Positions 6,622 to 14,829 of a stretch of 64,000 nt of DNA are shown here, piece after piece. Location: assembly GCF_022763245.1 (NCBI RefSeq), contig NZ_JALEGV010000005.1, positions 1-64,000 of the forward strand, in the 5' to 3' direction. The notes beneath the pieces are model-generated. The model did no database searches and was not told the DNA's origin. It saw only the letters and a list, made by a program, of their open reading frames with translations. This DNA is from Oricola sp. Lineage in GTDB: Bacteria; Pseudomonadota; Alphaproteobacteria; Rhizobiales; Rhizobiaceae. Numbering within the stretch: the stretch's first letter is position 1; each line of letters opens with the position of its first letter. Position numbers and translations under genes: made by a program.

Positions 6622-7514
6622 CGGAGTACTCCGATCCTGCGCCGGCAGATTGGCGCGAGATGAATTTTGCGGTTGCCGTCAACGCTTATCTCAGCAGCGG
6701 CAAGGATGGACGGTTCCTGCCGCGGCTTCTCGACCGCTTCGCCGAAACGCAGCTTGGACAGATCGACAACGCAGCCATGGCGCGCGCCGCCAACGCTCTC
6801 TATCCCGGAGCTGCGCCAGCCACCGTTCGTCGGCAGCTCTACGTTCCGGTCTCCGCGATCATCAATTTCGTGAAGGACGACAAGCTCCGCGCTCCCAAGG
6901 GAGGCGGACAGCGGACGGTTTTTCTAACCCCGGAGCAGGCGGAATCTCTCATACGCGTCGCCACAGGCCAGCCAAGCCCGTATCTTGCGCCGCTCATGAC
7001 GTTCCTGCTTGGTCAAGGCTGCCGCATGGGCGAGACAATCCGCCTCGACGGGGCTGACGTGAACCTGTCCGCCAGGTATGCCGTACTGCGCGACACGAAG
7101 AACAGCGAGGATCGAACCATTACACTGATCCCGCGCGTTGTTGCCGCCCTCTCTCGCATTCCAACCATAGGCAGGCCAGGTCCGGTCTTCCGCCGTGTTG
7201 ACGGAAAGCCATTCAAGGAGAAAATCGGCCGGGGCGGCCAAGTGCGCAATCCTTTCGCCTATGCCGTCGAGACGGCCGGGCTCGATGTGAAGGTCACACC
7301 GCACGTCCTGCGTCACACGTGGGCGACGTGGCACTATGCGGTCAACAAAGACCCGCTTTCGCTCAAAGCCGAAGGCGGATGGAAGTCGAACGAATACCAG
7401 CGATATGTGAAGTCTGCGCCGTCCGGTCTAGCGGATGCGGTGAGACGTTTTGGATGGGAATTGGGGGAAAATTGGGGGACTGCGGAGCCGTTTCGAGATA
7501 TTTCAACGGCTTAG
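6489..7514 (+). CDS. int: Tyrosine-type site-specific integrase
   Basis: A 341-residue phage integrase. The catalytic set is visible: Arg179 (GCRMGE), a Lys in RDTKNSE, His272-x-x-Arg275 (HVLRH), Trp298 (GGWKS) in the second-His position, and nucleophile Tyr306 (YQRYVK). The N-terminal ~60 residues form an arm-type binding region (KSPYWIARGTINGHRVERST), followed by a core-binding SAM-like domain. The gene ends 13 nt before the tRNA-Ser fragment, the usual position next to the attachment site. It overlaps the excisionase-like gene, suggesting coordinated expression. Confidence 0.93.
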   Translation: MLKLVKRPKSPYWIARGTINGHRVERSTGETGKARARDALPAIIAEYSDPAPADWREMNFAVAVNAYLSSGKDGRFLPRLLDRFAETQLGQIDNAAMARAANALYPGAAPATVRRQLYVPVSAIINFVKDDKLRAPKGGGQRTVFLTPEQAESLIRVATGQPSPYLAPLMTFLLGQGCRMGETIRLDGADVNLSARYAVLRDTKNSEDRTITLIPRVVAALSRIPTIGRPGPVFRRVDGKPFKEKIGRGGQVRNPFAYAVETAGLDVKVTPHVLRHTWATWHYAVNKDPLSLKAEGGWKSNEYQRYVKSAPSGLADAVRRFGWELGENWGTAEPFRDISTA

Positions 7515-7527
7515 ATGGCAGTTTCCA

Positions 7528-7570
7528 TCCCTTAGCAGGGGAGCGCCTTCGACCACTCGGCCACCTCTCC
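7528..7570 (-). tRNA. tRNA-Ser(GCU) 5' fragment at the prophage attachment junction
   Basis: Read on the minus strand, 7570-7528 gives the acceptor strand GGAGAGG, a D arm with GGCCGAGTGGTCGAAGG, and the anticodon stem-loop CCCCTGCTAAGGGA with anticodon GCT (7536-7534). After GGGA the sequence no longer fits a tRNA: there is no T-loop TTCGAAT and no complementary CCTCTCC acceptor strand. The break coincides with the end of the integrase gene, so this is best read as the host side of an attachment site within the anticodon arm. The 3' half, or a reconstituted tRNA, should lie at the far left end of the prophage. Confidence 0.7.
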
Positions 7571-7950
7571 AAGCCGTTGCGGCCTGTCGGCCTTTTCGGC
7601 GTCGAGGACGGTCAGTCGCAGTCTGGTGGTCGCAGCTGTCGTAACCGTCTCGAATGAGCGCTCTTTGCCATGTCCGAGGGCTTCCTGCAACACCTCTGTG
7701 TCCTTTCGATGTGTGCAGGTGTTCTTCGGCGCGCGCCCGCCTCGGCAGCCACGATCACGCGGGGTCGGCGGCGGAGTTCCCTTCAGTGACAACCGACCAT
7801 GGCTCGACCTCCCGATGCGGCAGCCAGCGCCCCCCTCCCGCGTTCGTCGACGACTTCTGACCTGAGGGCTTGCGCAGCAGCGCGCTTGTGCGCACAGGTC
7901 ACCCCATACGTGCGATGATGTCTGGCGCGGGATCTCAAGACGAGGGAGCG
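7571..7950. other. Intergenic region between tRNA fragment and TauE gene
   Basis: No convincing coding region, terminator or RNA is visible in these 380 bases. Open frames here lack codon bias and ribosome sites. The part next to 7570 would hold the promoter of the tRNA-Ser gene on the minus strand, but no clear -35/-10 pair is seen. A good GAGGGAG ribosome site at the right end serves the TauE gene. Confidence 0.5.
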
Positions 7951-8691
7951 ATGAATATCGAGAACATGATCCTCGTCGGTTTCGCCTTCGCATTGGGCGG
8001 CATACTCAAAGGGGCGACCGGAGCGGGAACGCCGCTTCTGGCGGTTCCGATCGTCGCGCTGCTCTACGATGTGCCGACCGCCGTCGCCCTTCTCATCTTT
8101 CCGAACATCGCATCGAATGCGGTCCAGCTCTGGCAGAACCGGAGCGAGCCCGTGAATCGCTACTTTCTCTACACGTTCGCAGGGGCGTCGGCGCTCGGAG
8201 CGGCGATCGGAACCGTCGCGCTCGCGAAGATCAGCGGAGACGCGCTATTGCTCTATGTCGCGATCGTCGTCCTGTTCTTCGTCGCCTTCCGGCTGCTCAG
8301 GCCCACTTGGCGCCTGTCGCCCAAGGCGGCGAACCGACTTGTCCTCCCGATCGGCTGCCTTGCCGGCGGACTGCAGGGAGCGGTGGGCATTTCCGGTCCA
8401 GTGAGCATCTCGTTTCTCAATGCGCTGCGCCTGGAACGGCCGAAATTCGTCCTGATCATATCGCTGTCCTTCATCGCCATCGCGCTCGTGCAGCTTCCGA
8501 TGCAGGTCCATTTCGGGATCATGACGTGGGAACGGGCTCAATTGAGCGTGCTTGCGCTCGTGCCGATGGGGGTCGGAATGCCGATCGGCAGCGCGATCGG
8601 GCGACGGTTCTCCGCGAAGACTTTCGACCGGATCATTCTGTTCATCCTCTTCACCTTGTCGGTCAAGATGATTTTCGAATTCCTGTTCTAG
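7951..8691 (+). CDS. TauE/SafE family sulfite/anion exporter
   Basis: A 246-residue membrane protein with about eight hydrophobic helices. The two-fold glycine-rich motif of the family is visible: GGILKGATGAGTPLLAVPIV in the first half and GGLQGAVGISGPVSISFLNA in the second. Family members export sulfite, sulfoacetate and related small organic anions. The ATG at 7951 with GAGGGAG 4 nt upstream is preferred to an upstream alternative. It is first of three rightward genes after the prophage; its substrate cannot be told from the neighbours. Confidence 0.85.
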   Translation: MNIENMILVGFAFALGGILKGATGAGTPLLAVPIVALLYDVPTAVALLIFPNIASNAVQLWQNRSEPVNRYFLYTFAGASALGAAIGTVALAKISGDALLLYVAIVVLFFVAFRLLRPTWRLSPKAANRLVLPIGCLAGGLQGAVGISGPVSISFLNALRLERPKFVLIISLSFIAIALVQLPMQVHFGIMTWERAQLSVLALVPMGVGMPIGSAIGRRFSAKTFDRIILFILFTLSVKMIFEFLF

Positions 8692-8762
8692 CGCGCGAGC
8701 CGAGAGCGCTTGACAGCGCGTCTCATTGGCGCTTGCTGTCAGCCCCACTGTTGGAGACGCCC

Positions 8763-9863
8763 ATGCCCAAGCCCAACCCGCTTGTCGCCTCGCTGCCCGC
8801 AACGATCCCGTTCGTCGGGCCGGAACAGCTCGAACGGGAGAACGGGCGTCGCTTCAAGGCCAGGCTCGGCGCCAACGAGGGCAATTTCGGTTGTTCGCCT
8901 GCCGCGATCGCCGCGATGGAAGCGTCGGCGCGTGAAGAGGTCTGGAAATACTGCGATTCGGAGATCCGGGCGCTGCGCCTGGCCCTGGCGGCCCATCTCG
9001 GCGTCGCGATGGACGAGGTCGTCGTGGGATCGGGCATCGACAATCTGCTCGGGTTGACCGTGCGAATCTTTGCAGATGCCGGCGATCCGATCGTTACCTC
9101 GGCCGGCGCCTACCCGACCTTCAACTACCACGTCGCCGGCTATGGCCGCCGCCTCGTGACCGTGCCCTATCGTGATGACAAGGAGGATCTCGACGCGCTG
9201 GCCGTCGCTGCCGCGCGCGAAGAGGCCCGGATCGTCTATCTGTCCAATCCGGATAACCCCATGGGCACATGGTGGAGTGCTGCCGCCGTGGAAGCCTTCA
9301 TCGACACCCTGCCTGAAGACACGCTTCTGATCCTCGACGAAGCCTATGGCGAACTCGCTCCGCCGGACGCGCTCCCGCCGGTGCTGCCGATGCGGCCCAA
9401 CGTGCTGCGCATGCGCACATTCTCCAAGGTCTACGGGCTTGCCGGGCTGCGTGTCGGTTACCTGTTCGGACCGGCGGAACTTTGCGCCCAGTTCCACAAG
9501 GTGCGCGACCATTTCGGCGTCAACATCATGGCGCAAAACGCCGCCCTCGCCGCGCTGGCGGATCAGGCCTGGCTCGGTCAGGTGACGATGCAGATCGAAG
9601 CGGCACGAAAACATATCGCCGCGATCGGCACGGCCAACGGCCTCGCGCCCCTGCCCTCGGCGACCAATTTCGTCACGCTCGACTGCGGCCGCGACGGCGA
9701 CTACGCGATGCGTGTCCTGCGCGAACTGAACGCCCGCGAGGTCTTCATCCGCAAACCGATGGCGCCCGGGCTCGACCGCTGCATCCGGGTCAGTTGCGGC
9801 CTGCCGCACGAGTTGGACTGCTTCGCGGCCGCCCTGCCGGAGGCACTGAAAGCCGCCGGATAA
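8763..9863 (+). CDS. HisC-like PLP-dependent aminotransferase
   Basis: A 366-residue fold-type I aminotransferase. The PLP lysine is in RTFSKVYGLAGLRVGY, the pyridine-contacting Asp in LILDEAYGEL, and the Asn in VYLSNPDNPMG. These match the histidinol-phosphate aminotransferase group. No his operon is nearby, and many HisC-like paralogues act on aromatic or other amino acids, so the substrate is open. It follows the TauE gene after ~70 nt and precedes a YitT gene. Confidence 0.87.
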   Translation: MPKPNPLVASLPATIPFVGPEQLERENGRRFKARLGANEGNFGCSPAAIAAMEASAREEVWKYCDSEIRALRLALAAHLGVAMDEVVVGSGIDNLLGLTVRIFADAGDPIVTSAGAYPTFNYHVAGYGRRLVTVPYRDDKEDLDALAVAAAREEARIVYLSNPDNPMGTWWSAAAVEAFIDTLPEDTLLILDEAYGELAPPDALPPVLPMRPNVLRMRTFSKVYGLAGLRVGYLFGPAELCAQFHKVRDHFGVNIMAQNAALAALADQAWLGQVTMQIEAARKHIAAIGTANGLAPLPSATNFVTLDCGRDGDYAMRVLRELNAREVFIRKPMAPGLDRCIRVSCGLPHELDCFAAALPEALKAAG

Positions 9864-9913
9864 CGGGCACTGGCCGCATTGCGCGGCCGGCGGCTCCGGT
9901 CTATTTTGCTGCA

Positions 9914-10570
9914 ATGCAAAAAGAGCTGACAGAAGAGACGGATCGCAAAGAGGTGACGGGGCTCGACCCGACCCGAACCCGCCACAGCCTGGCGGAGGAC
10001 GTGTTCGCGATCGCCATCGGCACCGCCCTCGTCTCCTTCGGCGTGTTCCTCTACCAGCAGGCATCGCTCGTGCTGGGCGGGCTTGCCGGAGTCGCGCTGA
10101 TCCTCGACTATCTGACCCCGTTCGGCTTCGGCGCGCTCTTTTTCGCGATCAACCTGCCCTTTTACCTCTTCGGCGTCGGCAGTCTCGGCTGGGGCTACAT
10201 CCTGCGTACCTTCGCGGCCGTCACGGCAATGTCGCTGATGGTGCGAGTGCTTCCCTATGGCGTGGACGTGTCATTCGTGCATCCGCTGGTCGCCTCGATG
10301 ATGGGCGGCGCGATGATCGGCTTCGGTCTGCTCGCACTTTTCCGCCACGGCGCCGGTCTCGGCGGCGTGAACATCCTTGTCGCCTTCCTGCAGGAGCGCT
10401 TCAAGCTGCGCGCAGGCTATGTGCAACTCGGTGTCGATCTGGTGATCTTGTGTGCCGGCGCGCTCGTCGTCTCGCTGGAGCAACTGGCATGGTCGGTGGC
10501 CGGAGCGGTCGTTTTCAACCTGATCCTCGGCGTCAATCACAAGCCGGGCCGCTACATGGCCTTCAGCTAG
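9914..10570 (+). CDS. YitT family membrane protein
   Basis: A 218-residue integral membrane protein with five or six predicted helices, including VLGGLAGVALILDYLTPFGF and GAGLGGVNILVAFLQERF. The glycine-rich GGLAG and GLGGVNI motifs are typical of the YitT/DUF161 N-terminal domain. The C-terminal cytoplasmic DUF2179 domain of longer YitT proteins is absent. Function is unknown in the family; some members are linked to cysteine or anion transport. Confidence 0.82.
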   Translation: MQKELTEETDRKEVTGLDPTRTRHSLAEDVFAIAIGTALVSFGVFLYQQASLVLGGLAGVALILDYLTPFGFGALFFAINLPFYLFGVGSLGWGYILRTFAAVTAMSLMVRVLPYGVDVSFVHPLVASMMGGAMIGFGLLALFRHGAGLGGVNILVAFLQERFKLRAGYVQLGVDLVILCAGALVVSLEQLAWSVAGAVVFNLILGVNHKPGRYMAFS

Positions 10571-10715
10571 GTTTGGCGCAGGCCGTGTGACATACGTGCA
10601 TCAATCAGCGCGCGCAGATCGCAGTCTTGAGACGGAGCGGCGGCGATCCATCCCCGCCTCGCCACCGCTCCGCCCGGGCGCATCCCCGAAGGGAAGCGGT
10701 ATCCCCGAAATCCGA

Positions 10716-10982
10716 TCAGTGGCAGGTCATCCATTCGCGCGCTTCGCGCAGCGCCTGGGCGAGTTCCACCTTGGACATCGTCTCGGCCACTTCGGCGCGC
10801 AGTGTCGCCGCGCGACCGCATCCCTTGATGGCGGCGATGTTGAACCATTTGTGCGCCGCGACCATGTCGACGTCGCATTCGCGACCGGTCGCATACATCA
10901 TGCCCATCTCAAACAGGATGTCGGCATTGTTGGCCGCGCCCAGGGCGGCCATTTCGGCATTTTCCATTTCGATGCGTGCCAT
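10716..10982 (-). CDS. Short SEL1-like repeat protein
   Basis: An 88-residue protein with one SEL1-type helical repeat: ILFEMGMMYATGRECDVDMV followed by AAHKWFNIAAIKGCGRAATL. The ATG at 10982 has CAGGGA upstream and begins where conservation is expected; a 29-residue upstream extension is possible but less likely. Such short SEL1 proteins are common in alphaproteobacteria and probably mediate protein contacts. It is convergent with the YitT gene. Confidence 0.8.
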   Translation of the reverse strand: MARIEMENAEMAALGAANNADILFEMGMMYATGRECDVDMVAAHKWFNIAAIKGCGRAATLRAEVAETMSKVELAQALREAREWMTCH

Positions 10983-11378
10983 CGTCTTAATCCCTGTTTC
11001 AATCCTGGAGCCGGTCTTTTCCGGCCCGCAGCTTGCTTGCTGCGTTGGGATCAGGATGGCCCCGCCCACTGAATCCCTCGCTAAGAAGCGTGCTTAATTT
11101 CGGGCAAACAAAACTCAAATGCTTCGTAAATTTCACATCGCGTTAACCGAACAACTAACTGATTTTCATAGCTTTTGAGCCGAATTTGCGTTCAATTTGA
11201 AGGCTCGCGCTAAAGGCTTTGTTCACCTTGGCCCACAAACCGAAAGGAAAACCCGGACGCTTCACGGCCCGCTCGCGACGGCAGGATCGGCGCGCTCGCT
11301 TGAATTTGTGATTACTTTTACGTAATGGTCAAAATGTACTGGCGCGGCATCAGGCCGACCAGTCATCGGGAGGAAAAG
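10983..11378. other. Divergent intergenic region
   Basis: This ~400-base region separates two divergent genes and is more AT-rich than its surroundings (11090-11210 and around 11310). It presumably carries the promoters for both, but no strong consensus -35/-10 pair or operator can be named. No coding region is supported. Confidence 0.5.
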
Positions 11379-11723
11379 ATGATCCGACAGTTCGTACTCG
11401 CCGGCGCGGTGGCCGGCATGATCGCCACGCCTGCGCTTTCGGCAGAGCCGATCGTTGGCACTTGGCTGCGCCCCAGCACCGGGACGCTCGTCAAGTTCGC
11501 CCCCTGCGGCGGCGGCAATTTCTGCGGCACCGTGCTCAATGGCAGCTACAAGGGGAAGTCCATCGGCAAGCTCGCCGGCTCAGGCGCCAACTACAAGGGC
11601 AAGATCACCGACCTGGCCGCGGGCAAGACCTATACCGGCAAGGCCAAGGTCGACGGCAACTCCATGGACCTGAAGGGTTGCGTGCTTGCCTTCTGCAAGG
11701 GCGAGACCTGGAACCGCAAATAG
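11379..11723 (+). CDS. DUF2147 family secreted protein
   Basis: A 114-residue protein with a clear signal peptide (MIRQFVLAGAVAGMIATPAL, cleavage near LSAEP). The mature part has the DUF2147 pattern GTWLRPSTGTLVKFAPCGGG and GTVLNGSYKGKSIGK, and four cysteines that probably form disulfides. It is a small beta-rich periplasmic protein of unknown function. The ATG at 11379 has GGGAGGAA upstream. A rho-independent terminator lies 26 nt after the stop codon. Confidence 0.85.
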   Translation: MIRQFVLAGAVAGMIATPALSAEPIVGTWLRPSTGTLVKFAPCGGGNFCGTVLNGSYKGKSIGKLAGSGANYKGKITDLAAGKTYTGKAKVDGNSMDLKGCVLAFCKGETWNRK

Positions 11724-11748
11724 CGCCAAAATCCATCGTTCGTGAAAT

Positions 11749-11782
11749 GGGCGGCTTTCCGAACCGGAGAACCGCCCTTTTT
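11749..11782 (+). terminator. Rho-independent terminator after the DUF2147 gene
   Basis: Outer stem GGGCGG (11749-11754) pairs with CCGCCC (11772-11777), with further pairing inside around CCG/CGG, followed by TTTTT (11778-11782). It separates the gene from the convergent autotransporter. Confidence 0.8.
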
Positions 11783-11809
11783 CGTGGCATTGCCGAAGAC
11801 CGGCAGCGA

Positions 11810-14245
11810 TCAGAACGGGATCTTGAGGCCCAGCCGACCGTCCGCGGTCAGCGTGCCGTTGCTGTCCGTTCCGACCGCGACGCGGGCGTCGAAGGTCGAG
11901 CCGCCCTCCGAAACCTGGTTGATCTTCAGGCCGGCGAAGATGCCTGCACCCGTTGTCAGATCGTCGGCGGCCAGATCGACGCTCTGGGCCATGTAGGAAG
12001 CCGTCAGGCCACTGTCGGTGGAAGCGTCGGCCTCCAGACGCAGGAATGGCGTCACCGTCGCGCGGCCAAAAGCAAATGGTGCACCCGCCTCAAGGCTCGC
12101 ATGGAAATGATGCGAGGCAACGCCCGAGACCGCGACACCCAGGCCGTTCAGATCCATCGTGTCACCGAAGAAGCCGTTGTAGCCGGCCGTTCCTTCCAGC
12201 AAGAAGGGAATGCCGGTCGGCGCGAAGACGAAGCCGCCATCGATTCCGGCGATCAATCCCGTGGCCGATCCGTCGCCGCTCGCCAATTGCGAACTGTCGA
12301 CCCGCGCTTCGGCACCACCGAGCCAGATATCGGCGTTGAGGGAAAGTTCCGGCGAGATCGCGCGACCGGCACGCAGGCCCGCGAAGCCGGCGACGAACTG
12401 CGTGTCGTGAATGCCGTCATCCAGCGATGCGCCATAGACGGCAACGCCGCCAAACAAGCCAAACGTCTGGCCGCCGTGGTCCCAGTCGCGTCCCGCCACG
12501 AGGCCGCCGCCCGTCAGATCAAAGCCCTGGTTCATCGCGGTGGACTCGAAATCAGACCAGCCGCCAAACGCACGCGCCCAGAGCATGTCGCCCGCCGACG
12601 GAACGGTCGCGATCGTCTGAGAGAGGTCCATGCCGAATTCCGAGACCGATGCGTCGATCGCCACGAAGGGCGATGAATCGACCGCGATGATCGTGAGCGC
12701 ATTGGAGGGAGCGTAGACGACCGGCCCCTGTGGATTCACCGCAGGAACACCCTCGATGACGATGGCGTTGAACCCGTTCAGTTGCACCTTGTCCGGCGCA
12801 GTGACGAAAGAGTAGACGCCGGCGACAGGGCCGATGATTTCGAAGGTGTCGGCCTCGCCCTCGCCGAGGTCGATGTCGCCGTCGATCAGAGAGCCTGTGC
12901 CAACCTGCAGCGTGTCGTCGCCCGAGCCGAGGAAGATCGCCGTGCCGCTGCGGCCGATGATGGTGCCGTAATTAGTGATGGCCTGGCCCTGCCCGTCGAT
13001 GCCGTCGCCGTCATCGGGATCATTGTCGACATAGATGCCATGATAGCCTTCGATGTGGCCGGTATTCGTCACGGTCGAGGAGGCCGCACCGTCGAAATCG
13101 AAGTCGATGCCGTCTTCCGACCCCAGGGCCATGATCGTGCCGGTGTTGATCACCGTGCCGTCGTCGAGATCGATGCCGTCCTGATCGCCGGTGACCGTGA
13201 TCGTTCCGTTGTTGACGATATAGGCGTTTCTGGCGGCGTTGATGCCGTCATCGACCGACAGGATGGACCCGTTATTGGTCACCGTCGCCCCGTCTGCATT
13301 GGCATTGACGCCCTCGGCGTCTGCTTCGATGGAGCCGTTGTTCACGACGATGGAATCGATCTCGACCTGAATGCCGTCGTCTCCGGCCTCGATATGACCG
13401 TTGTTGACGACGAAGCCTTCATCATCGACATTGACGCCGTCCTGCTCCCCGTAAAGCGAACCGTTGTTGGTGACCGTGACGCCATTGTCGCCCTGGATGG
13501 CATGATCTCCGGTGGACGTAACCGTGCCGTCATTGATCACCGTCGCATCGTCATCGACATTGATGCCGACCTTCGTCGCCTCGATGACGCCGGTCGCCAT
13601 GTTCGTCACCACGCTGCCGTCGCCAACGCGAACGCCGTGACCGTCCTGCGCGGTGATCGAGCCGGCGTTGTCCACCGTGATGTCTTCCAGCAGATCCTCG
13701 TCATCATCCTCCGCGTCGATGCCGGTCTTTCCGGCGACGATGGAACCGCCCTCGCCGATGGTGACCGTTCCACCCTCGCCGATGCGGATGCCGTCCTTGC
13801 CGGCCTCGATCGAACCGTTGTTGACAACCGTCACATCGGCTTCCTCGAAGGCCTCGATGCCGTGGTCGTGCGCGTCGACGGACCCGTTGTTGGTGACGGT
13901 GGAACCGTCCTTGACGCGAATGCCGTCATTGTCCTCGGACGTGACCGATCCGTCATTGAGCACCGTGACGTTCTCGCCGACGCGGATCCCTTCGTCGTCC
14001 TCGACGATTTCGACGCCGTCCTCGACGGTGACGGAGCCATTGTCGAAATCGGAATCGTTGAACCCGCCACCCGACACGTCACAGACCACGGCATTGCCGT
14101 TCTGTACGCAATCCGCCTGTGCGCTGCCTGCGGTCAGACCCACGAGCGCTACCGCCGAGACGCCGCACAGAAGTTGAAACGCGCTCGTGCGGTTGCGCTT
14201 CGATGCCATTTTGAGCCCCATCATCGTCCCCATTGAAAATCCCAA
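11810..14245 (-). CDS. Autotransporter with acidic beta-helix passenger
   Basis: An 811-residue type V secreted protein. A signal peptide (FQLLCGVSAVALVGLTAG, ending near AQA) follows several possible starts: ATG at 14245, or nearer ones including 14209. Residues ~50-480 form a regular ladder of ~21-residue coils carrying NNG or NDG (VVNNGSIEAGKDGI, VTNNGSLYGEQDGV), a beta-helix very rich in Asp and Glu. The last ~280 residues are a beta-barrel domain starting near MLWARAFGGWSDFES and ending in the C-terminal Phe expected for BAM-dependent barrels. No protease or adhesin motif is seen, so its target is unknown. Confidence 0.88.
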   Translation of the reverse strand: MGFSMGTMMGLKMASKRNRTSAFQLLCGVSAVALVGLTAGSAQADCVQNGNAVVCDVSGGGFNDSDFDNGSVTVEDGVEIVEDDEGIRVGENVTVLNDGSVTSEDNDGIRVKDGSTVTNNGSVDAHDHGIEAFEEADVTVVNNGSIEAGKDGIRIGEGGTVTIGEGGSIVAGKTGIDAEDDDEDLLEDITVDNAGSITAQDGHGVRVGDGSVVTNMATGVIEATKVGINVDDDATVINDGTVTSTGDHAIQGDNGVTVTNNGSLYGEQDGVNVDDEGFVVNNGHIEAGDDGIQVEIDSIVVNNGSIEADAEGVNANADGATVTNNGSILSVDDGINAARNAYIVNNGTITVTGDQDGIDLDDGTVINTGTIMALGSEDGIDFDFDGAASSTVTNTGHIEGYHGIYVDNDPDDGDGIDGQGQAITNYGTIIGRSGTAIFLGSGDDTLQVGTGSLIDGDIDLGEGEADTFEIIGPVAGVYSFVTAPDKVQLNGFNAIVIEGVPAVNPQGPVVYAPSNALTIIAVDSSPFVAIDASVSEFGMDLSQTIATVPSAGDMLWARAFGGWSDFESTAMNQGFDLTGGGLVAGRDWDHGGQTFGLFGGVAVYGASLDDGIHDTQFVAGFAGLRAGRAISPELSLNADIWLGGAEARVDSSQLASGDGSATGLIAGIDGGFVFAPTGIPFLLEGTAGYNGFFGDTMDLNGLGVAVSGVASHHFHASLEAGAPFAFGRATVTPFLRLEADASTDSGLTASYMAQSVDLAADDLTTGAGIFAGLKINQVSEGGSTFDARVAVGTDSNGTLTADGRLGLKIPF

Positions 14246-14465
14246 AACAATGGAGACCGCCTAGCATCCGGCGCATGCAGGTTATGTGACAGGAGGATGA
14301 CCAGCGGGATTGCAGCCGGGCATGTGGCCGTGATGCAACAGGCGCCCACGACGCATGGCCGGCCGCGTCGTCAACCATTTTGAACGCCAGATGAACGGCG
14401 ACATCAGGCAGCATTCAGCAGTCACGAGCGATCATGGCGCGGGGAATACCAATGGGGACACATTC

Positions 14466-14633
14466 ATGCTCGCACGCCGTTTCACACTCGTCTGCCTTGC
14501 CGCCGCTTTCGCAGGCGGCAGTCTCGCCATGCTGATCCAGGAGACCAGCCGCGCACCTTATTCCTGGAAGACGGAAACCGCCCGCGCCTGCCCGTTCGGC
14601 CTGACGCGCGACTGCCTGCGCCTCCTCAACTGA
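14466..14633 (+). CDS. Small secreted or membrane-anchored protein
   Basis: A 55-residue protein whose first ~25 residues (MLARRFTLVCLAAAFAGGSL) form a signal peptide or anchor. The rest is short and contains two cysteines (ARACPFGLTRDC). GGGGACA precedes the ATG by about 6 nt. No family is recognised. It lies between the divergent autotransporter gene and AMP nucleosidase. Confidence 0.55.
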   Translation: MLARRFTLVCLAAAFAGGSLAMLIQETSRAPYSWKTETARACPFGLTRDCLRLLN

Positions 14634-14829
14634 CGGACGAGCGGGCTATCCAACTGCGACACCGGCGGCCTCGTTCTGGTCGATCATCGCTGCCCCTCGA
14701 CCTCGACACAGAAGCGAGATGACGCAGAAGATGCAATTCTTCAAACTCGCGCCGACGGGTCTCCAGCGTGTTTGCAGGAAATGATGAGATCGCCATTTTC
14801 CTGTAGTCATTTCGCCTTTATAAGGTGCC

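Noticed and set aside
7532-7993. A 150-codon minus-strand frame covering the tRNA fragment and the TauE start
   Set aside because: It runs through the tRNA 5' half and has no ribosome site or recognisable domain.
8739-10064. A minus-strand frame of ~440 codons opposite the aminotransferase gene
   Set aside because: The plus strand carries the PLP-binding motifs; the other frame has shadow-gene composition.
10633-10672. Inverted repeat CGGAGCGG/CCGCTCCG between the YitT and SEL1-like genes
   Set aside because: The loop is long (24 nt) and no T tract follows on either strand, so a terminator is not supported.
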